Positions 11,571-23,016 of a stretch of 41,354 nucleotides of DNA are shown piece after piece; within the stretch, counting starts at the first letter, position 1; every line of letters starts with the position of its first letter. The stretch spans positions 1 to 41,354 of the forward strand of contig JAWQRO010000364.1 of NCBI GenBank assembly GCA_033557835.1. Direction: 5' to 3'. Both the position numbers and the translations under genes were made by a program. The DNA comes from Helochares maculicollis (Eukaryota; Arthropoda; Insecta; Coleoptera; Hydrophilidae). The notes beneath the pieces are model-generated. The model was not told the origin of the DNA, ran no database searches, and was given only the letters and a program-made list of their open reading frames with translations.

Positions 11571-14003
11571 TAGAAAATTAAATTTCCCTGTAAATTTTCA
11601 AGACACAAGATTTATGATGATCGTTAATGTTTTTCTTAAAACGCCGTCCTGCTTTTCACACCTTAGATAAATATTACTCTAGTAAATAAGACGTTCTTGA
11701 AAGTGTTTACATTGTACATATTTGTAAGAAAACAGCGCGTGGCAATTCGTTGAAGCCATTCTGAGAGAGTCTATATGTTTCAATAAAATAAATATTTCTG
11801 AGGAATATCCCCCATTTTTTTTATCATAATCAATGTAATATTGCCATATTTAGTAAATTAATCAAATAATTCTCCAGTACAAATTCGAAAATGCAATACT
11901 TCTTCTTTTAAAGACGCCCTGTTGTCTTAGAGAGATATGGGGTAAAAACGGCGCAGAATAGGAAAGTGATCGGCATAAATAATTCATAAGCAAATTTACA
12001 ATTATAATTACGTTTATAAGGCGGTTCACTTTCCATACCGTGAACACTCTCTTTCTAACATAACTTAAGAAAAAGCCACCAGCCTATGAGTTATGTAACG
12101 TGTTCCTTCTTTTGTAAATTGTCACTTCTTACAGATGCCAAATTTATATGCCCTTAGACTACATCAAGCCGTTTTTGTTCTATTTTCGCCTGGGAAAATA
12201 AATATAAAAGACCCTTGCTTTCCCAGAACATTCTTTTATAGGACGTTTATTTATGTGACTATTTTCGTTCTAGATTTTTGACGTCTATTCTCTAAGTCAA
12301 GGACTAGCGAGTCTCGAGATGGATATTATGAAGGTGCTTAGATTGTCCTGTTTATGAGTCCTGGAGCGATGATTTGTTTTTATCTATAAGTTCAATGGGG
12401 AGGCCTGATAGTTTTACTCCCGTAGAATATCACATTTATTTTGGAGATGCCAACCTTATGGGCGATACACGCAACTATGGTGGGCATTTCTGATGTTTCT
12501 CCGCTCAACGAGGAATATAACGGAGATTCTATTGATTTAAAAATAAAACATCTCCATTTTTTATTTTCTCCCGGCTTTCCTTGCAGCCGACAGTAAATAA
12601 TTACAGCTAAATAACATACATCAGGAGTATAACAGTTTGGCGATTAACTCTTTATTTATTCCATCAAATACTACGCTGATGTGCCATTAATTTTGTTCCT
12701 TGAGCGTTTCCGTTTACTTTTTACTAAATTCTTTTAGATCGTTTTAAAATTACCAACACATTTTTGCATCAGATCCTTACGGCTAGTAAATATGGGGAGT
12801 AAAAAGGGCTGAGTGCTTTGAAAAATCACTGCGGAGACCTGTAGACTTTCGGGAGAAAAGCAAACAAAAACGATGACACGCTAGCAGAGCCATTAACATG
12901 GGAAAGAATCGTTTAACGAAGAGGCTTTCACTCCACTAACTAAATTTATAAAGAAAAGACAAACTGCTTGGAAGGCTTTACTCTGGTTTATTAGATGGTT
13001 GATGGAGGCTTTAATGGTAAAGGGTTCTTAAAATATCAAAACAATTTTCCTCTTTGAAAATTTAGAAAAATAGTACATAATGAGCGTACTATTTTTTTCT
13101 GATATTTATTCTTAATGTTTATGTGTTATTTTATAAACTTGTTTGAAGCTGTCAAAATGTTAATACTAACATGGCTCTCTGGAGATTTATCTAGTTATAC
13201 TAAAATTATAAGGAATTATTCCTTGTATGGTGGACAGCTGACCAAAACTGGCTTCAATAAAAAGAAATTCAATAGCTGCATGTCAAAACGTGTAATGAAA
13301 TGCATACAATATAAAGCACATATGAGTATAGCCTACTTGTTTGCTTGTTCGCATTGACACAGTGAAGGGCTATGCATTTTGAAAAAAATTAACAATTAAT
13401 TAATTTTGGAGCAATTGCAAATGTGTTATTATACGATCGGTATTTATTTGTAAATACTCATTGAAACATGATACATTAATCTTTTAATTACTGTCGATAT
13501 AGATGCATGGAAGCTTATTTAATGGGTTTAGATGACTATCTTCGACTGTACACTTTCCTGTTTCTACTAGGTTTTACAGGGCATCAAATTTGTGCTGTTC
13601 AAGTCATTATTTTTGTTGATAACACGCAGACTCTATGCTATTACAAATTATATTATTAATTTTTGTGTTGATTATACTTTTTCATTATAATGTTAAATGA
13701 TAATGTTCTATTCAATCCAGGGAAATATATTAGTTAGTTTGTTTTTAAAAGTATTTTGTTAAATAATTGTTGAATATGTTCAAAATGTAAATTTCCTTTA
13801 ATTTTATAATTTTAATTGAATGAATATAAATTTCTTTTTATCGTAATAATATATTTAGAATTGATTGGATTTAATCAAAATTTTGAAAAATATTTGAGAA
13901 AAATATTTTGATAGATTGATGGAATTGGGTTTTTACATCAATTTTAATAGAAAGTGGCAGCTGAGAAATTTTTGCTATAAGGATATTTCGAAATAATTTC
14001 ATA
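11571..14003. other. gene-free AT-rich sequence
   Basis: Only short open frames without recognisable motifs (the longest is about 80 codons near 13115). No repeats or RNA genes seen. Confidence 0.45.
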
Positions 14004-14005
14004 TG

Positions 14006-14032
14006 CCAAGTGCGCAAAATGTCGTATTTTCT
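14006..14032 (+). repeat. mariner C left terminal inverted repeat (internally deleted)
   Basis: Reads ccaagtgcgc and then directly aaaatgtcg. In mariner B the corresponding stretch has six more bases (gattaa) between these two parts, and C's own right end also keeps them. So a small deletion lies inside this TIR. Confidence 0.75.
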
Positions 14033-15070
14033 GAAAAATACGCAATTTTTTAAGAACAATGATAAGACATTTTCTATTCAAAGTGCTGGCCTGCGCTTGA
14101 TACACATTATATCCATCTCTCGGGCAATTTGTGGATACCATTCCAAAAGAATACTTCAAATTTCATTGATATCTATTCATCGAACCATTTTTGTACATCC
14201 TCGAAAGTATTTACGTGTTGCTCAGCCAGTGCGCGTCCCATCAATGAGAAGAGGTGATAATCAAAAGGCGCCAGGTGTGGTGAATACGGCGGGTGAGGTA
14301 GAAGTTCCCAACCAAGCGAAGAAATCGTTTCTTTGACCACATTGGCTGAATGTGCAGGAGCGTTGACATGCTGCATAATAACTTTGCCGTATCTTCGAGC
14401 TCATTTTGGGCGTTTTTCGATCAATGTATGGTTTAAATTGATCATTTGTTGTCGGTAGCAGACAGTATTAACTCTTTTGCCGGGTTTGAGAAGGTCTTAG
14501 TACACTACTTCCTTCTAATCTCACCACATACATAGCATTGTTTTCTTCCCAAAACGATCCGATTTTGTACTCGATGTTGATGGGTATCCTGGCGTTACCC
14601 ACGATTTATTACGTTTGGAATTTTCAAAATATTCACATTTTCCATCGCTACTTACAACCAGATGCAAAAAAAACATTCTTTTGTGCCAAAAATGCAGCAT
14701 TTTGCACACAGTTTTTCGTCTTTCCATCTGTTGTTCGTTCAGTTTGTATAGAACCGCTTTTCCAACCATTTGAATCTTTCCCATTGCTCGCAGGTGAACA
14801 GAAATGGCTTGCCGAGTGACATTCAACTGTTTCGTCATCATTTGTTGTATTTATATATATCCTCTTGGTCCAATAGTACTTGTAATTCGTCGGCTTCAAA
14901 CTTTGCAGGTGGATTTTCACGTTCTTTGTCAATAACATTGAAATGGCCACTTTTGAAACGTTGAAACCAGCTTTCACAAGCCGTGACAGTTTGGGCAAGA
15001 TTCAATGACTTGCCGATGCCTTTTTATTTTTATTGAACAAGAAAATCATTACATGCGGCAAATGCTCTTT

Positions 15071-15078
15071 ACTGGGCT
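15071..15078 (+). repeat. left target-site duplication of the nested insertion
   Basis: The sequence actgggct is repeated at 15531-15538. It corresponds to transposase codons for about KPS in mariner C and is single-copy in an uninterrupted element. Confidence 0.85.
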
Positions 15079-15271
15079 TGTATTATCCGGCTCGAAGATC
15101 AAAAAATGTATGTCCAGCTCTAAAGGACCAAAAAATGTATGTCCAGCTCGTAGGACCAAAAAATGTATGTCCAGCTCGTAGCACCAAAAAATGTTTATCC
15201 GGTTCGAAGACCAGAAAATGTATTATCCGGTTCGAAGACCGGAAATGTGTCATCCAAAAGGAAGATCAAAA
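15079..15271 (+). repeat. tandem array of seven 26-29 bp units
   Basis: Units begin tgta/tgtt and contain tccagctcg or tccggttcgaaga, ending in a run of A. Successive lengths are about 28, 29, 28, 28, 27, 27 and 26 bp. The third and fourth units differ at one position; the outer units are more divergent. The array starts exactly at the element boundary. Because most unit lengths are not multiples of three, the 134-codon open frame that crosses it is not a repeat protein. Units five and six carry ggttcgaaga, which resembles a tRNA-type B box but has no partner A box that I can identify. Confidence 0.85.
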
Positions 15272-15530
15272 TGTAACAAGTATCGAAATTACGCACCTTA
15301 TGCGCGTTAATACGATCAAGCCAATAATACTATGTGGACTGTATATTATTGTATTTAATCACTTCCCAATGGTATGTACAAGGGCTTACAAATTACCTAT
15401 TACTATTCTTTACAACTGCATACTTAACACACTTTAACACTAATCTTAGAACTAAACCTATCTCTACACTTAACCTATGAGAAAGTGGTGGGGACGCCAC
15501 CCTCTCCCTTCAGCGACCCAATAGGACGCA
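15079..15530. mobile_element. unclassified non-autonomous element inserted in mariner C
   Basis: Relative to mariner B, foreign DNA lies exactly between two copies of actgggct (15071-15078 and 15531-15538; the match extends to 9 bp if the following t is counted). Translating across one copy restores the conserved mariner N-terminus, so the repeat is a target-site duplication. The insert is about 452 bp, begins TG and ends CA, and has no clear long TIR. It has seven tandem 26-29 bp units at its left end, an AC/CT-rich middle-right part (about 15410-15480), and a small hairpin GGTGG...CCACC near the right end (15487-15501). An 8-9 bp duplication suits hAT, P or Mutator-like DNA transposons. TG...CA ends would suit a solo LTR, but those normally duplicate 4-6 bp. 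No protein is encoded. Confidence 0.8.
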
Positions 15531-15538
15531 ACTGGGCT
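15531..15538 (+). repeat. right target-site duplication of the nested insertion
   Basis: Second copy of actgggct, joining directly to the mariner C codons for SNF. Confidence 0.85.
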
Positions 15539-15693
15539 TAAAATTTGAAATGTTTAATACGAAAAAGAAGTATACTACTAGCTCGTAAACAACTAACCGA
15601 ATATGACGTTTTGCAGTGGGCAGTCTAACCAAAAAATGGAGCTTTGGGTTCCAAAAGTTACTTCAATAGATTTCATCCGCCATTTCTTGATAC

Positions 15694-15723
15694 CAAAACG
15701 ACATTTTAAACTTACACACCTGT
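15694..15723 (-). repeat. mariner C right terminal inverted repeat
   Basis: Reverse complement begins acaggtgtgtaagtttaaaa and then tgtcgtttt, matching the mariner B ends. It is followed by TA at 15724-15725. Confidence 0.85.
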
Positions 15724-15725
15724 TA

Positions 15726-18700
15726 AGCAAGCAGTAAAGCTATTAATTTTAATGGAGTAGTACATTTTTAATAGCACATATATTTAGAAATACGACGCTC
15801 TAATTTTATGTCTACTATGTTTTATATCTAACACATTTGTTTTTTTTTTGCTATAGCTAATTTGTAAAATAAAATAATTAATTTATGTATACTTAGCGAA
15901 AAGCTTTGGAGGGCTATATAAAATACACTATAAAAAATAATACGTATAAAATACATTGAAAAACTTGGTTATTAAACTAATTTCTTATAAAATCTTTCTT
16001 ATTTGATAAAGAATAATAAACATAAACAATGTTTCAATTTACTATATTTATGGCTTAGGGAAAATGACTTTTGATTAACAATTGTATTTCTTTTTACTAA
16101 GGATTTCTGTATTTGCGAGAAATTACAATGGACTTCTGAACAATTGGTACATCATAATATGAAATGTAATAATTGTGCCAGATAATGATCTAATAATCTC
16201 GTCGAATGCATTTCTAAAATAAATTATTAAAGCTATAAGTTGGTTGTATTCTAGTTTTCGATCATGCGGACCAACTTCTGGTCCCTCGATTGATAGCCAG
16301 GGGACTTTAAATAATAATTAAGGTCGCGTCAAATATTTCTACTTCTAACTGATATGATTTACTGTATATGTTTTTTTCATATAAGTATAGATATTTATCT
16401 TTCAAGACTCTCAAAAATACTCAAAGGAATTAGAACGTCTCTTAAGAGTCAACGAGGAAGCGAAATGATAGCTCTTCACGCGACTTTCACAGTTTAGGTG
16501 ATAACTTTACCCTCTTAACATGTAACTGCTCCTAATCAATTCCTAGACCATTCAGTTTTAAGTTCTTCATCAAAGAATGTTATGCAACAAAATTTCTCTA
16601 GGGACACACCGTCTCAGGTAGTTGCACTGTAAAACTTTTATAACTGACAACGTAACTGCAGACAGCATACTTGAAGAAAGTGCAATTTTTCATTGCCATG
16701 AGAAATTTAAGTTTTCTCTCTAGACAGTTAAACTTTTAAATTTGACTTTTTTAGTTTTCCACGACATAAATTCTGCAGTTAACATTCATCTGCACATGTT
16801 CAGGATCGAAGGTTAAGTAAAATATCATTTCACAGACTTTTTTACTTACTCATTTACCATACTGTTGCATGTAATGTAAACGATTAAGACGCTGTCTAAT
16901 GTAAACACTGCAGTACTCTGCAATTTTAGAATATTTCCGATATATGAAAAAGAATATTGATTATGCATCACTTATCCCCCGATCAACAAGATACCCCGTA
17001 AACTATTTTACAAGCCATTAATTTACACGTCATAATTTGATTCATGGAAAAGTTATTTACTAGATGATCGGGCAGGAAATGGACAATTTATAAAATGCGG
17101 AAATATATTGCAGTTTTATTGCAAAACTGTAAATCTAAAATATAGCAGCCCGACTGATATATCATCGTAAATAAATTTCCGTCTTTCTAACATACTCAAT
17201 AAACAACGCCGAGCAGTGTAGCACAAAATTATATCGATATTCTAACAAGAAAAACATTGATCCCTTGTTTACTTCTGCACGACGCAATGAAATATGCATT
17301 ACGTCCAAAATTTATTTTCCAGATCGCATTTAATAAAGTATTGGTTTCTTTTATGTACAATAAGATGGAGGATAATAATAAGAGCCACTAAAGATACATA
17401 GTAAGAGCGCATCGCCTGTAAAAGGCACTAAAGACTCTTCTTATTGGCAAGCTCCGTTTTCGCGTTAAAACATCTTAGAAACTGTAAATTTGAAGTAATT
17501 AAAACTTTTCCGTAGTGTTAATATATCTTGTAAGTTTTAATCCAAATTTTCTTTTTATTCCAGGTGAGCTCATTACAAGAAGTTTACAAAGTCTGTAAAT
17601 TAAATTGTAAGTAAATTTTTTATCATTTCTTGTTAATCTCTTAACTCGGGGACAAAGAGCAAAGGGCTTTATTAGCTGAATGTTCTTTGACAAACTTAAC
17701 GTTTCTCGCATGGAAAGCTTGCTTCCTTTTGCCATGTGTATTTCTAAAGGACTTTGAAGCCTCGCAAATAAATGAACCATTCAGAAATCCAGTAAACATA
17801 AATGTTGTATTCATGGGCTACGTAGTCCATTTATCTGCAATACGGTTTATTAAATGATGCACTTCGATGATTGTAAACTGAATTACAGTCAAATAACAGT
17901 AGTATTCACACTGTCAAATTGCATGATGCAAGTTCATTTGGAAAGTTTGTGGGACCATCCCTCTCTCTAGAATGTGCGATATATATTTTATTATTACGAG
18001 CCTGTAACAAAATCGGTTTGCCACATGAGCTAGCGAGTGCACCATACAAATTGTAAATTTCGATGCAAATAAATCAGCTTAGAAGTATTTTTGACGGATT
18101 TTTTGAGTAGCCTTTAAGAATGTTCGAAAATTATATCGATATGTAATTCTTTTGTTTAAAACAAGGATTTAACTATAACCCTACAATGCAGTTTAACGTC
18201 TTGCAAACTGTTTGTTAATTTATCTACATTATTGATACTACCTAAATATTTTCAGCAAAGCTGAGTTTGGAGTTATTCTTAATAATTCAAGAGACAAAAG
18301 ATTTGCTAGGTCAATTAACTGCGAGGTTATAATTACGTACCTCTTAGAATACGCTGCAAATAAAATACGTAGTTCGCGTATTTTTTTTCGGAGACCGACA
18401 AAACGTTTCGCAAATATAAAATCAGTTGAGTTCAGCGAAGCCCAACCAACCATCTCCAGCTCTGAATAGCAACTTCTCTGCTACCTGGTTATATCGATCA
18501 TTCCTAGTGGCACAGTCGGCCTGAGACTAACTTCGGTCGCGCTCATAATAGTAAAGAGCTTTCGAAGATTTACTAGAGCAATTCTGTTAGCCTCCTCGGA
18601 AAACAATTCAATACTCTGACTTTAGTTACAAATAAATTACCATTGAAATTTGACTTCTACGCTCTTTCCGTCATTTGGTTTTATGCCGTGGTCGGAAGTG

Positions 18701-19675
18701 TCTCACGTTTTAAATGAATTAATTTCGTTTATTCCGGAAATGAAGGAATTCAAGAAGCGCTCACTTAGAATGTTTTTAACGCTAAAGTCAACAATAAATA
18801 GTTATTTGCATAACTTTTATTTGACTCGGAAAGGCCATAAAACAGTTGTTGGATTGGGTCCTTTTGACAATTTGCACACATGTTTTATTAAATTGTTTTG
18901 CACTTGGAGCGTCGAATATACCCGAAGTTAAGGATTTATATGTGTGATTTTTCATTAAAGCAACGCAATTAAGTCCATTTTATGTTTCGCTGCTTTTCAA
19001 TTGAGGATAACTTTACTGTTTATATCTTAAAATTAGGATACAAACTACCGTTTAAATATTAAAATTGAAATACTGTGAAAATCCTGATTCGCGTAAATTC
19101 AATAACCCGTAAATGAAAAATCCGCAATACAATTGCGCGGTTTAAATGAAGAAAATGAATGAATTTTTAGGTATTTGTTGAACCACCTGTTGCGGAGTTA
19201 CGTTTACGTGCAGTAATCTTTTGCCTTCATATCAATTAATTGATCCGATGCGATGTTACACCCGGTAGAGTTCAGCTTTCATAGCAAGCAAGTAATCCAA
19301 GCGGGAGAAAAATAAATATTTTCATAAAAACTTTGTGTAACAAGTCATTAGCTACACTTTTATTCATAATTTATTTAGATTACATCATATAGTAAAGAAG
19401 ATCATATTTTCACCATAATGTCTTAATGTCCGAGATAGCGAATTATCAAAGCTTTTGTTATAAAATTATAAAGAAGAACTCTCTTCTCTTTCAGTTTTTT
19501 AAAATTAAAGCATATTGTAGCAAAGTTACAGAAAAAAGAGGAAAATGACAAAAATGTTCTCAAGTAATACGATTTTAGAAATAATCCTGTTTTAAATTTT
19601 TGATTTTGCCTACCAAACTAGCAGACATTGTATCACGAAAATATTGTATTTCATTAAGGAAATTCCCGTTTAAAT
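15726..19675. other. gene-free AT-rich sequence
   Basis: Open frames of up to 93 codons (for example 17499-17780 minus and 18650-18931 plus) have no recognisable domain and AT-rich composition like the surroundings. No repeat or RNA gene seen. Confidence 0.45.
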
Positions 19676-20008
19676 TTAGGTAAACTTTTTGAATTTCTTA
19701 ACATTAATATTTAAACAGATACAAAGTCTTTTCCGTGCACGGGGAAATTTTAATTCCTGCGAGAATACATCCTTAAGATTCACGCCTACGCTCTCACAGA
19801 GCGCTCTGGGCAACTCTTTCTTGGGAAGTGTTACTTCGATATTCTTTTTGTTGTATAAGTTTAAGTGTTTTCTTCCTGAGAGACCAATTGTGGGGTTTTG
19901 GATGCACTCACCATTACTATAGCCATCTACATTAATATGAAAAGAGTACAATAAGATATAAAATTGTCTCACAGGAGACTCCTCTCCAACCTCTTTATTA
20001 GAAAACAT
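19676..20008 (-). CDS. uncharacterised 110-residue ORF (doubtful)
   Basis: Longest unbroken frame in the window that is not part of a repeat. It starts with ATG at 20008 (MFSNKEVGEESPVRQ) and ends with TAA at 19676. Composition is more protein-like than its neighbours: mixed charges, a Lys/Glu/Leu/Arg-rich middle (LPKKELPRAL, SVGVNLKDVF) and a basic C-terminus. No transmembrane segment, signal peptide or known motif is visible. A strong donor-like ATG/gtgagt lies inside (about 19905-19913) and a cag/ga acceptor-like site near 19760, so it might be misread exon-intron sequence. A 77-codon frame on the opposite strand is its shadow. It could equally be a chance ORF or a repeat fragment. I do not recognise it and assign no function. 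Confidence 0.2.
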   Translation of the reverse strand: MFSNKEVGEESPVRQFYILLYSFHINVDGYSNGECIQNPTIGLSGRKHLNLYNKKNIEVTLPKKELPRALCESVGVNLKDVFSQELKFPRARKRLCICLNINVKKFKKFT

Positions 20009-22986
20009 GTCTCAACAAAATATCCCTCAAAAAATAGCGCACAAGAGACATCTGTCGTAGCACTATGAAACGTACTCCCGAGACAGTGCTGCATATTTAA
20101 TCAACTATAATTGCATGTGGTTTCAACATCAGTTCTTATTGAAACAAATGGTCTTGTTTAAATGAAACAGATATAAACCCTTTATTATTTTGATAAATAA
20201 ATACGGATTGTTCGTTATTCATTTGAAGCTGCGATGTTATTTGATTAGATTAAGACTTTCTTAAAAATAACTTCAACGCTACAATTATATCTTGTTGGTA
20301 ATGCACCGCAGTTGACTAATTATAGTGTCATTTAGAGTAAGGAATTTGAAAAACCGCGGGCTTCATTGTATGAGAAATAATAGCAGAAAAACAAGACTAC
20401 TTCCCACCATCTATTAAGAGAAAATTAGGGTGTATATAATGTGCTTCCTGCGAACATTTAGAAAGTTGTATTAAAATACTGTAATTATTCTGTAAATGTG
20501 CCATTTTAATTATAACATGTGAATTGATAATCTTCATGGAAGTAAACAAATTATTGTTTAAAGGAAATAGTATTTGGCGATATTCTTTTCAATTATATTT
20601 CAATTTTTATTCAATTTTTACTTTAATACTGTATTGTTTTACCGTTGATGCCTATACTACAGCTTTAATGATTCACTATAAAAAATGTGTAGGGCGATTA
20701 TGATAATAGATTTTTGTTCGATTTCATTATATCAGAAGTAGTTTGAAGAAACATTTTATTGGTGTTTAAAAACATACCATTGTTTTTATAATATTCATTC
20801 AGGAGTTAACAGCTGGTAAGACAGTAAAAACATTTTTAAATCTAAATGTATAAACGCCACGCTACTTTCTATGCTGTCTTCAAAGAATCAGTTTAGTAAA
20901 CAATTGTTTTTAGACAAAAACTTTCAATAAGATAATATCAATACGCCGTCGAGCATTCACAAACTAATATGGAGTTATGTATTAAAGTAGGTATGCCAAT
21001 TTATAGAGCCTTAAAATAGGCTTTGAACTCATCATAAGGATTCATTTGTTTTGCAGTTTGTAGTGACGTACAATTTAAATAAATAAAATCAAACTAATAA
21101 ACTCATTTTATGTAAAAAATTACGCTAGGTCGGGGTCCTTCCTTTGTTTATTTACTAGTTCTTAAATATAATATATTTATAATGCTTCAACTTTCAAAAA
21201 TGACTTAATACAATAGACAACAATATATCGATGACTGTTTTCACATTCGATAATATATAATACGAATTAAGAAATCAACCCATGTGTCTTAATGATTGAA
21301 ATGAATTATATACGTTTGTTTGTAATAGTAACAATAATTTTATATTTCTTATTCCCTCACTTATGAATAAAACAATTTAAAAAGAATTTCTGAAATAGTT
21401 TCTGGTAGTATATAACCAAATTATGCGTGGTCCTGTGAAATAAAAAAGCATATTTTTTTTAAAGGTATAAAGGCTACTCTAATAGATATACAATTTAAAT
21501 TTATGTAGTTAAAGTGTCAAAGCAGCACAGAATCTACGCAATGTGCATTTAAAATACAGCTTCTCTTGAGAATAAACCATTGAAATTCACGGAAAATACA
21601 ACTGCAGGCAGTAAATTTAATTAAGAAGACAAATTGTCTAATTTCTTTAGGTAACGTAGGTATGTGTACGCTCACAGGATAATCTTGAATAATTCAGAAG
21701 ATATTAGCCTTAATATGCAAACATAATATGCAAGTTGTAGTTCAATTTAACTAAGATAACAGCATTATTTATACGTATTTTATGCAAGTTTAAATAAAAC
21801 TTACAGCAGAAATTTAATTCACGAGGGAAACGACCAGTTATTTCAACAAATCCTAATGGCCTGACAGAAAATTTGCAGAACGAGGGCAATTCTGCAACCT
21901 TAATGGACGTCTTGTTATGCATTAAGTGCTTGCTCTTTAATATAATACGTTTTACTTCTGAAAAATCGATTTTCAGCTCTGGTCTTTTTAAAACATTAAA
22001 TTAATGTTCAGGAAATATATTTACATTTAATAACTCGATTTGATGATTCCTGATTACGAACTTTTAGTTAAATTTACAATAATCGAGATGTTATCCAACT
22101 TCAAAATAACTAGATGCTATTATCACATATTGTATAAAAAATGCTAAATAAAGTGGCCCATCAAACCAGAAAATAATCCTGCAGCAAAACCATTAAATTA
22201 CCGTTCCCTTTGTGTCGTAGGTAAAAAACTTGATTTATTTTTAAATTCCAATCCAATGTGAAATTACTTCGCGAAAAACATCTTTTCTAACTGAACCTTT
22301 TTCATTTTGCATAAAAGAATGCCTTAGCTTCTGCAAATTTAATGTAAGCATACCAACAAACAGAAATTTCGTTGTCGTTTAGTCTGTATTTAATAAAAGG
22401 TACTCATTTTTCTTAAAGATAGGATGCATGAAATATATATAGGAGGTACTTAGGGCCAGAATAAATTTTTTTGCCTCTGCTTTGTTTTGCTTCTGTTTTA
22501 ATGTACTTTTCTAAATGGGTTTTGTTTGTCATTATTAATAAAAAATATGTAATAAGCTTATTATGTGCAAGCAATGAGATTATTAAAAATACTTTGGGAT
22601 ATAGCGGAGCGTTAATAAAGTTGCCAGGGAAAAATGTAAAAGGAATTTTGTTTTGAATTATAGCTGGTCATGTTAAATATGGCTATTAGTCAGGATTTCA
22701 ATAAAAATATCAGATTTTTTTGTGTTAGGAATTCGTATAATAATTTCATACCCTGTTATCCAGTTTTTTAAAAATGCCAATACAGGGCGATTTTCGTTTT
22801 TTACCCAAAGGGCATCAAAGTGGAAAGATAAGGTGGGTACAAAAAATGGAATTTAGTTAGCGAAAAGATATTTTGCAGTTCTCCGTATCACGTAGGGATT
22901 GAAGCATTCTGGCTTTGAGGTGCCGTTGCTTTTAGTCCCTATAGGGTGTGTAAAATTGGGACTTGGAAATAGGTAACGTGGTCATT
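20009..22986. other. gene-free AT-rich sequence
   Basis: No recognisable coding, RNA or repeat feature. Open frames of up to about 70 codons are of chance length in DNA of this composition. Confidence 0.45.
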
Positions 22987-23016
22987 GATGACTGACTTTC
23001 GGAGTCTTCAGTCGTC
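22987..23016. repeat. 9-bp stem hairpin
   Basis: GATGACTGA pairs with TCAGTCGTC (one G-T wobble) around a 12-nt loop that can itself form a few pairs. It lies in a locally GC-richer stretch (22890-23050). No function can be assigned. Confidence 0.5.

Larger units (their letters stand above)
14074..15551 (-). pseudogene. mariner transposase relic (copy C), interrupted
   Basis: Mos1-like transposase remnant. The start codon position at 15549-15551 is now ATT. From there SNFKPSKEHLPHVMIF is readable only if the inserted DNA at 15079-15530 is skipped. The helix-turn-helix region follows (CESWFQRFKSGHFNVID near 14960, frame shifted after about 14860), then QLNVTRQAI and NEQQMERRKTVCK. Catalytic position 1 is Asp in SSDGKC (codon 14644-14646), though TGDEKW is otherwise degraded. 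Position 2 is Val (QHVNAPAH, GTC at 14365-14367). Position 3 is Asp in PFDYHLF (14260-14262), 35 codons away. The C-terminus ends at the natural stop after HFE (14074-14076). Frameshifts lie near 14860, 14520 and 14400. It is non-functional. Confidence 0.9.
14006..15723 (-). mobile_element. mariner element C (Mos1/mauritiana type), split by an insertion
   Basis: A second copy related to mariner B, in the same orientation about 8 kb away. Total span is 1718 bp; removing the inserted 452 bp and one 8-bp duplication leaves about 1258 bp, the normal mariner length. The right TIR (15694-15723) is well kept and followed by TA at 15724-15725. The left TIR begins ccaagtgcgc at 14006 but lacks about 6 bp compared with B, and the flanking TA has become TG (14004-14005). 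The transposase is broken by frameshifts, a lost catalytic Asp and the insertion. Of the three mariners with readable TSDs it looks the most altered. Confidence 0.9.

Noticed and set aside
15033..15437. 134-codon plus-strand ORF with a repeated Cys-Pro-Ala pattern, looking like a novel repeat protein
   Set aside because: It begins inside mariner C, crosses the insertion boundary and runs through tandem units whose lengths are mostly not multiples of three, so the apparent protein repeats come from the DNA repeat.
14006..15723. Mariner C as an unusually long 1.7-kb mariner with an extra domain
   Set aside because: The extra length is exactly accounted for by the 452-bp insertion and its target duplication.
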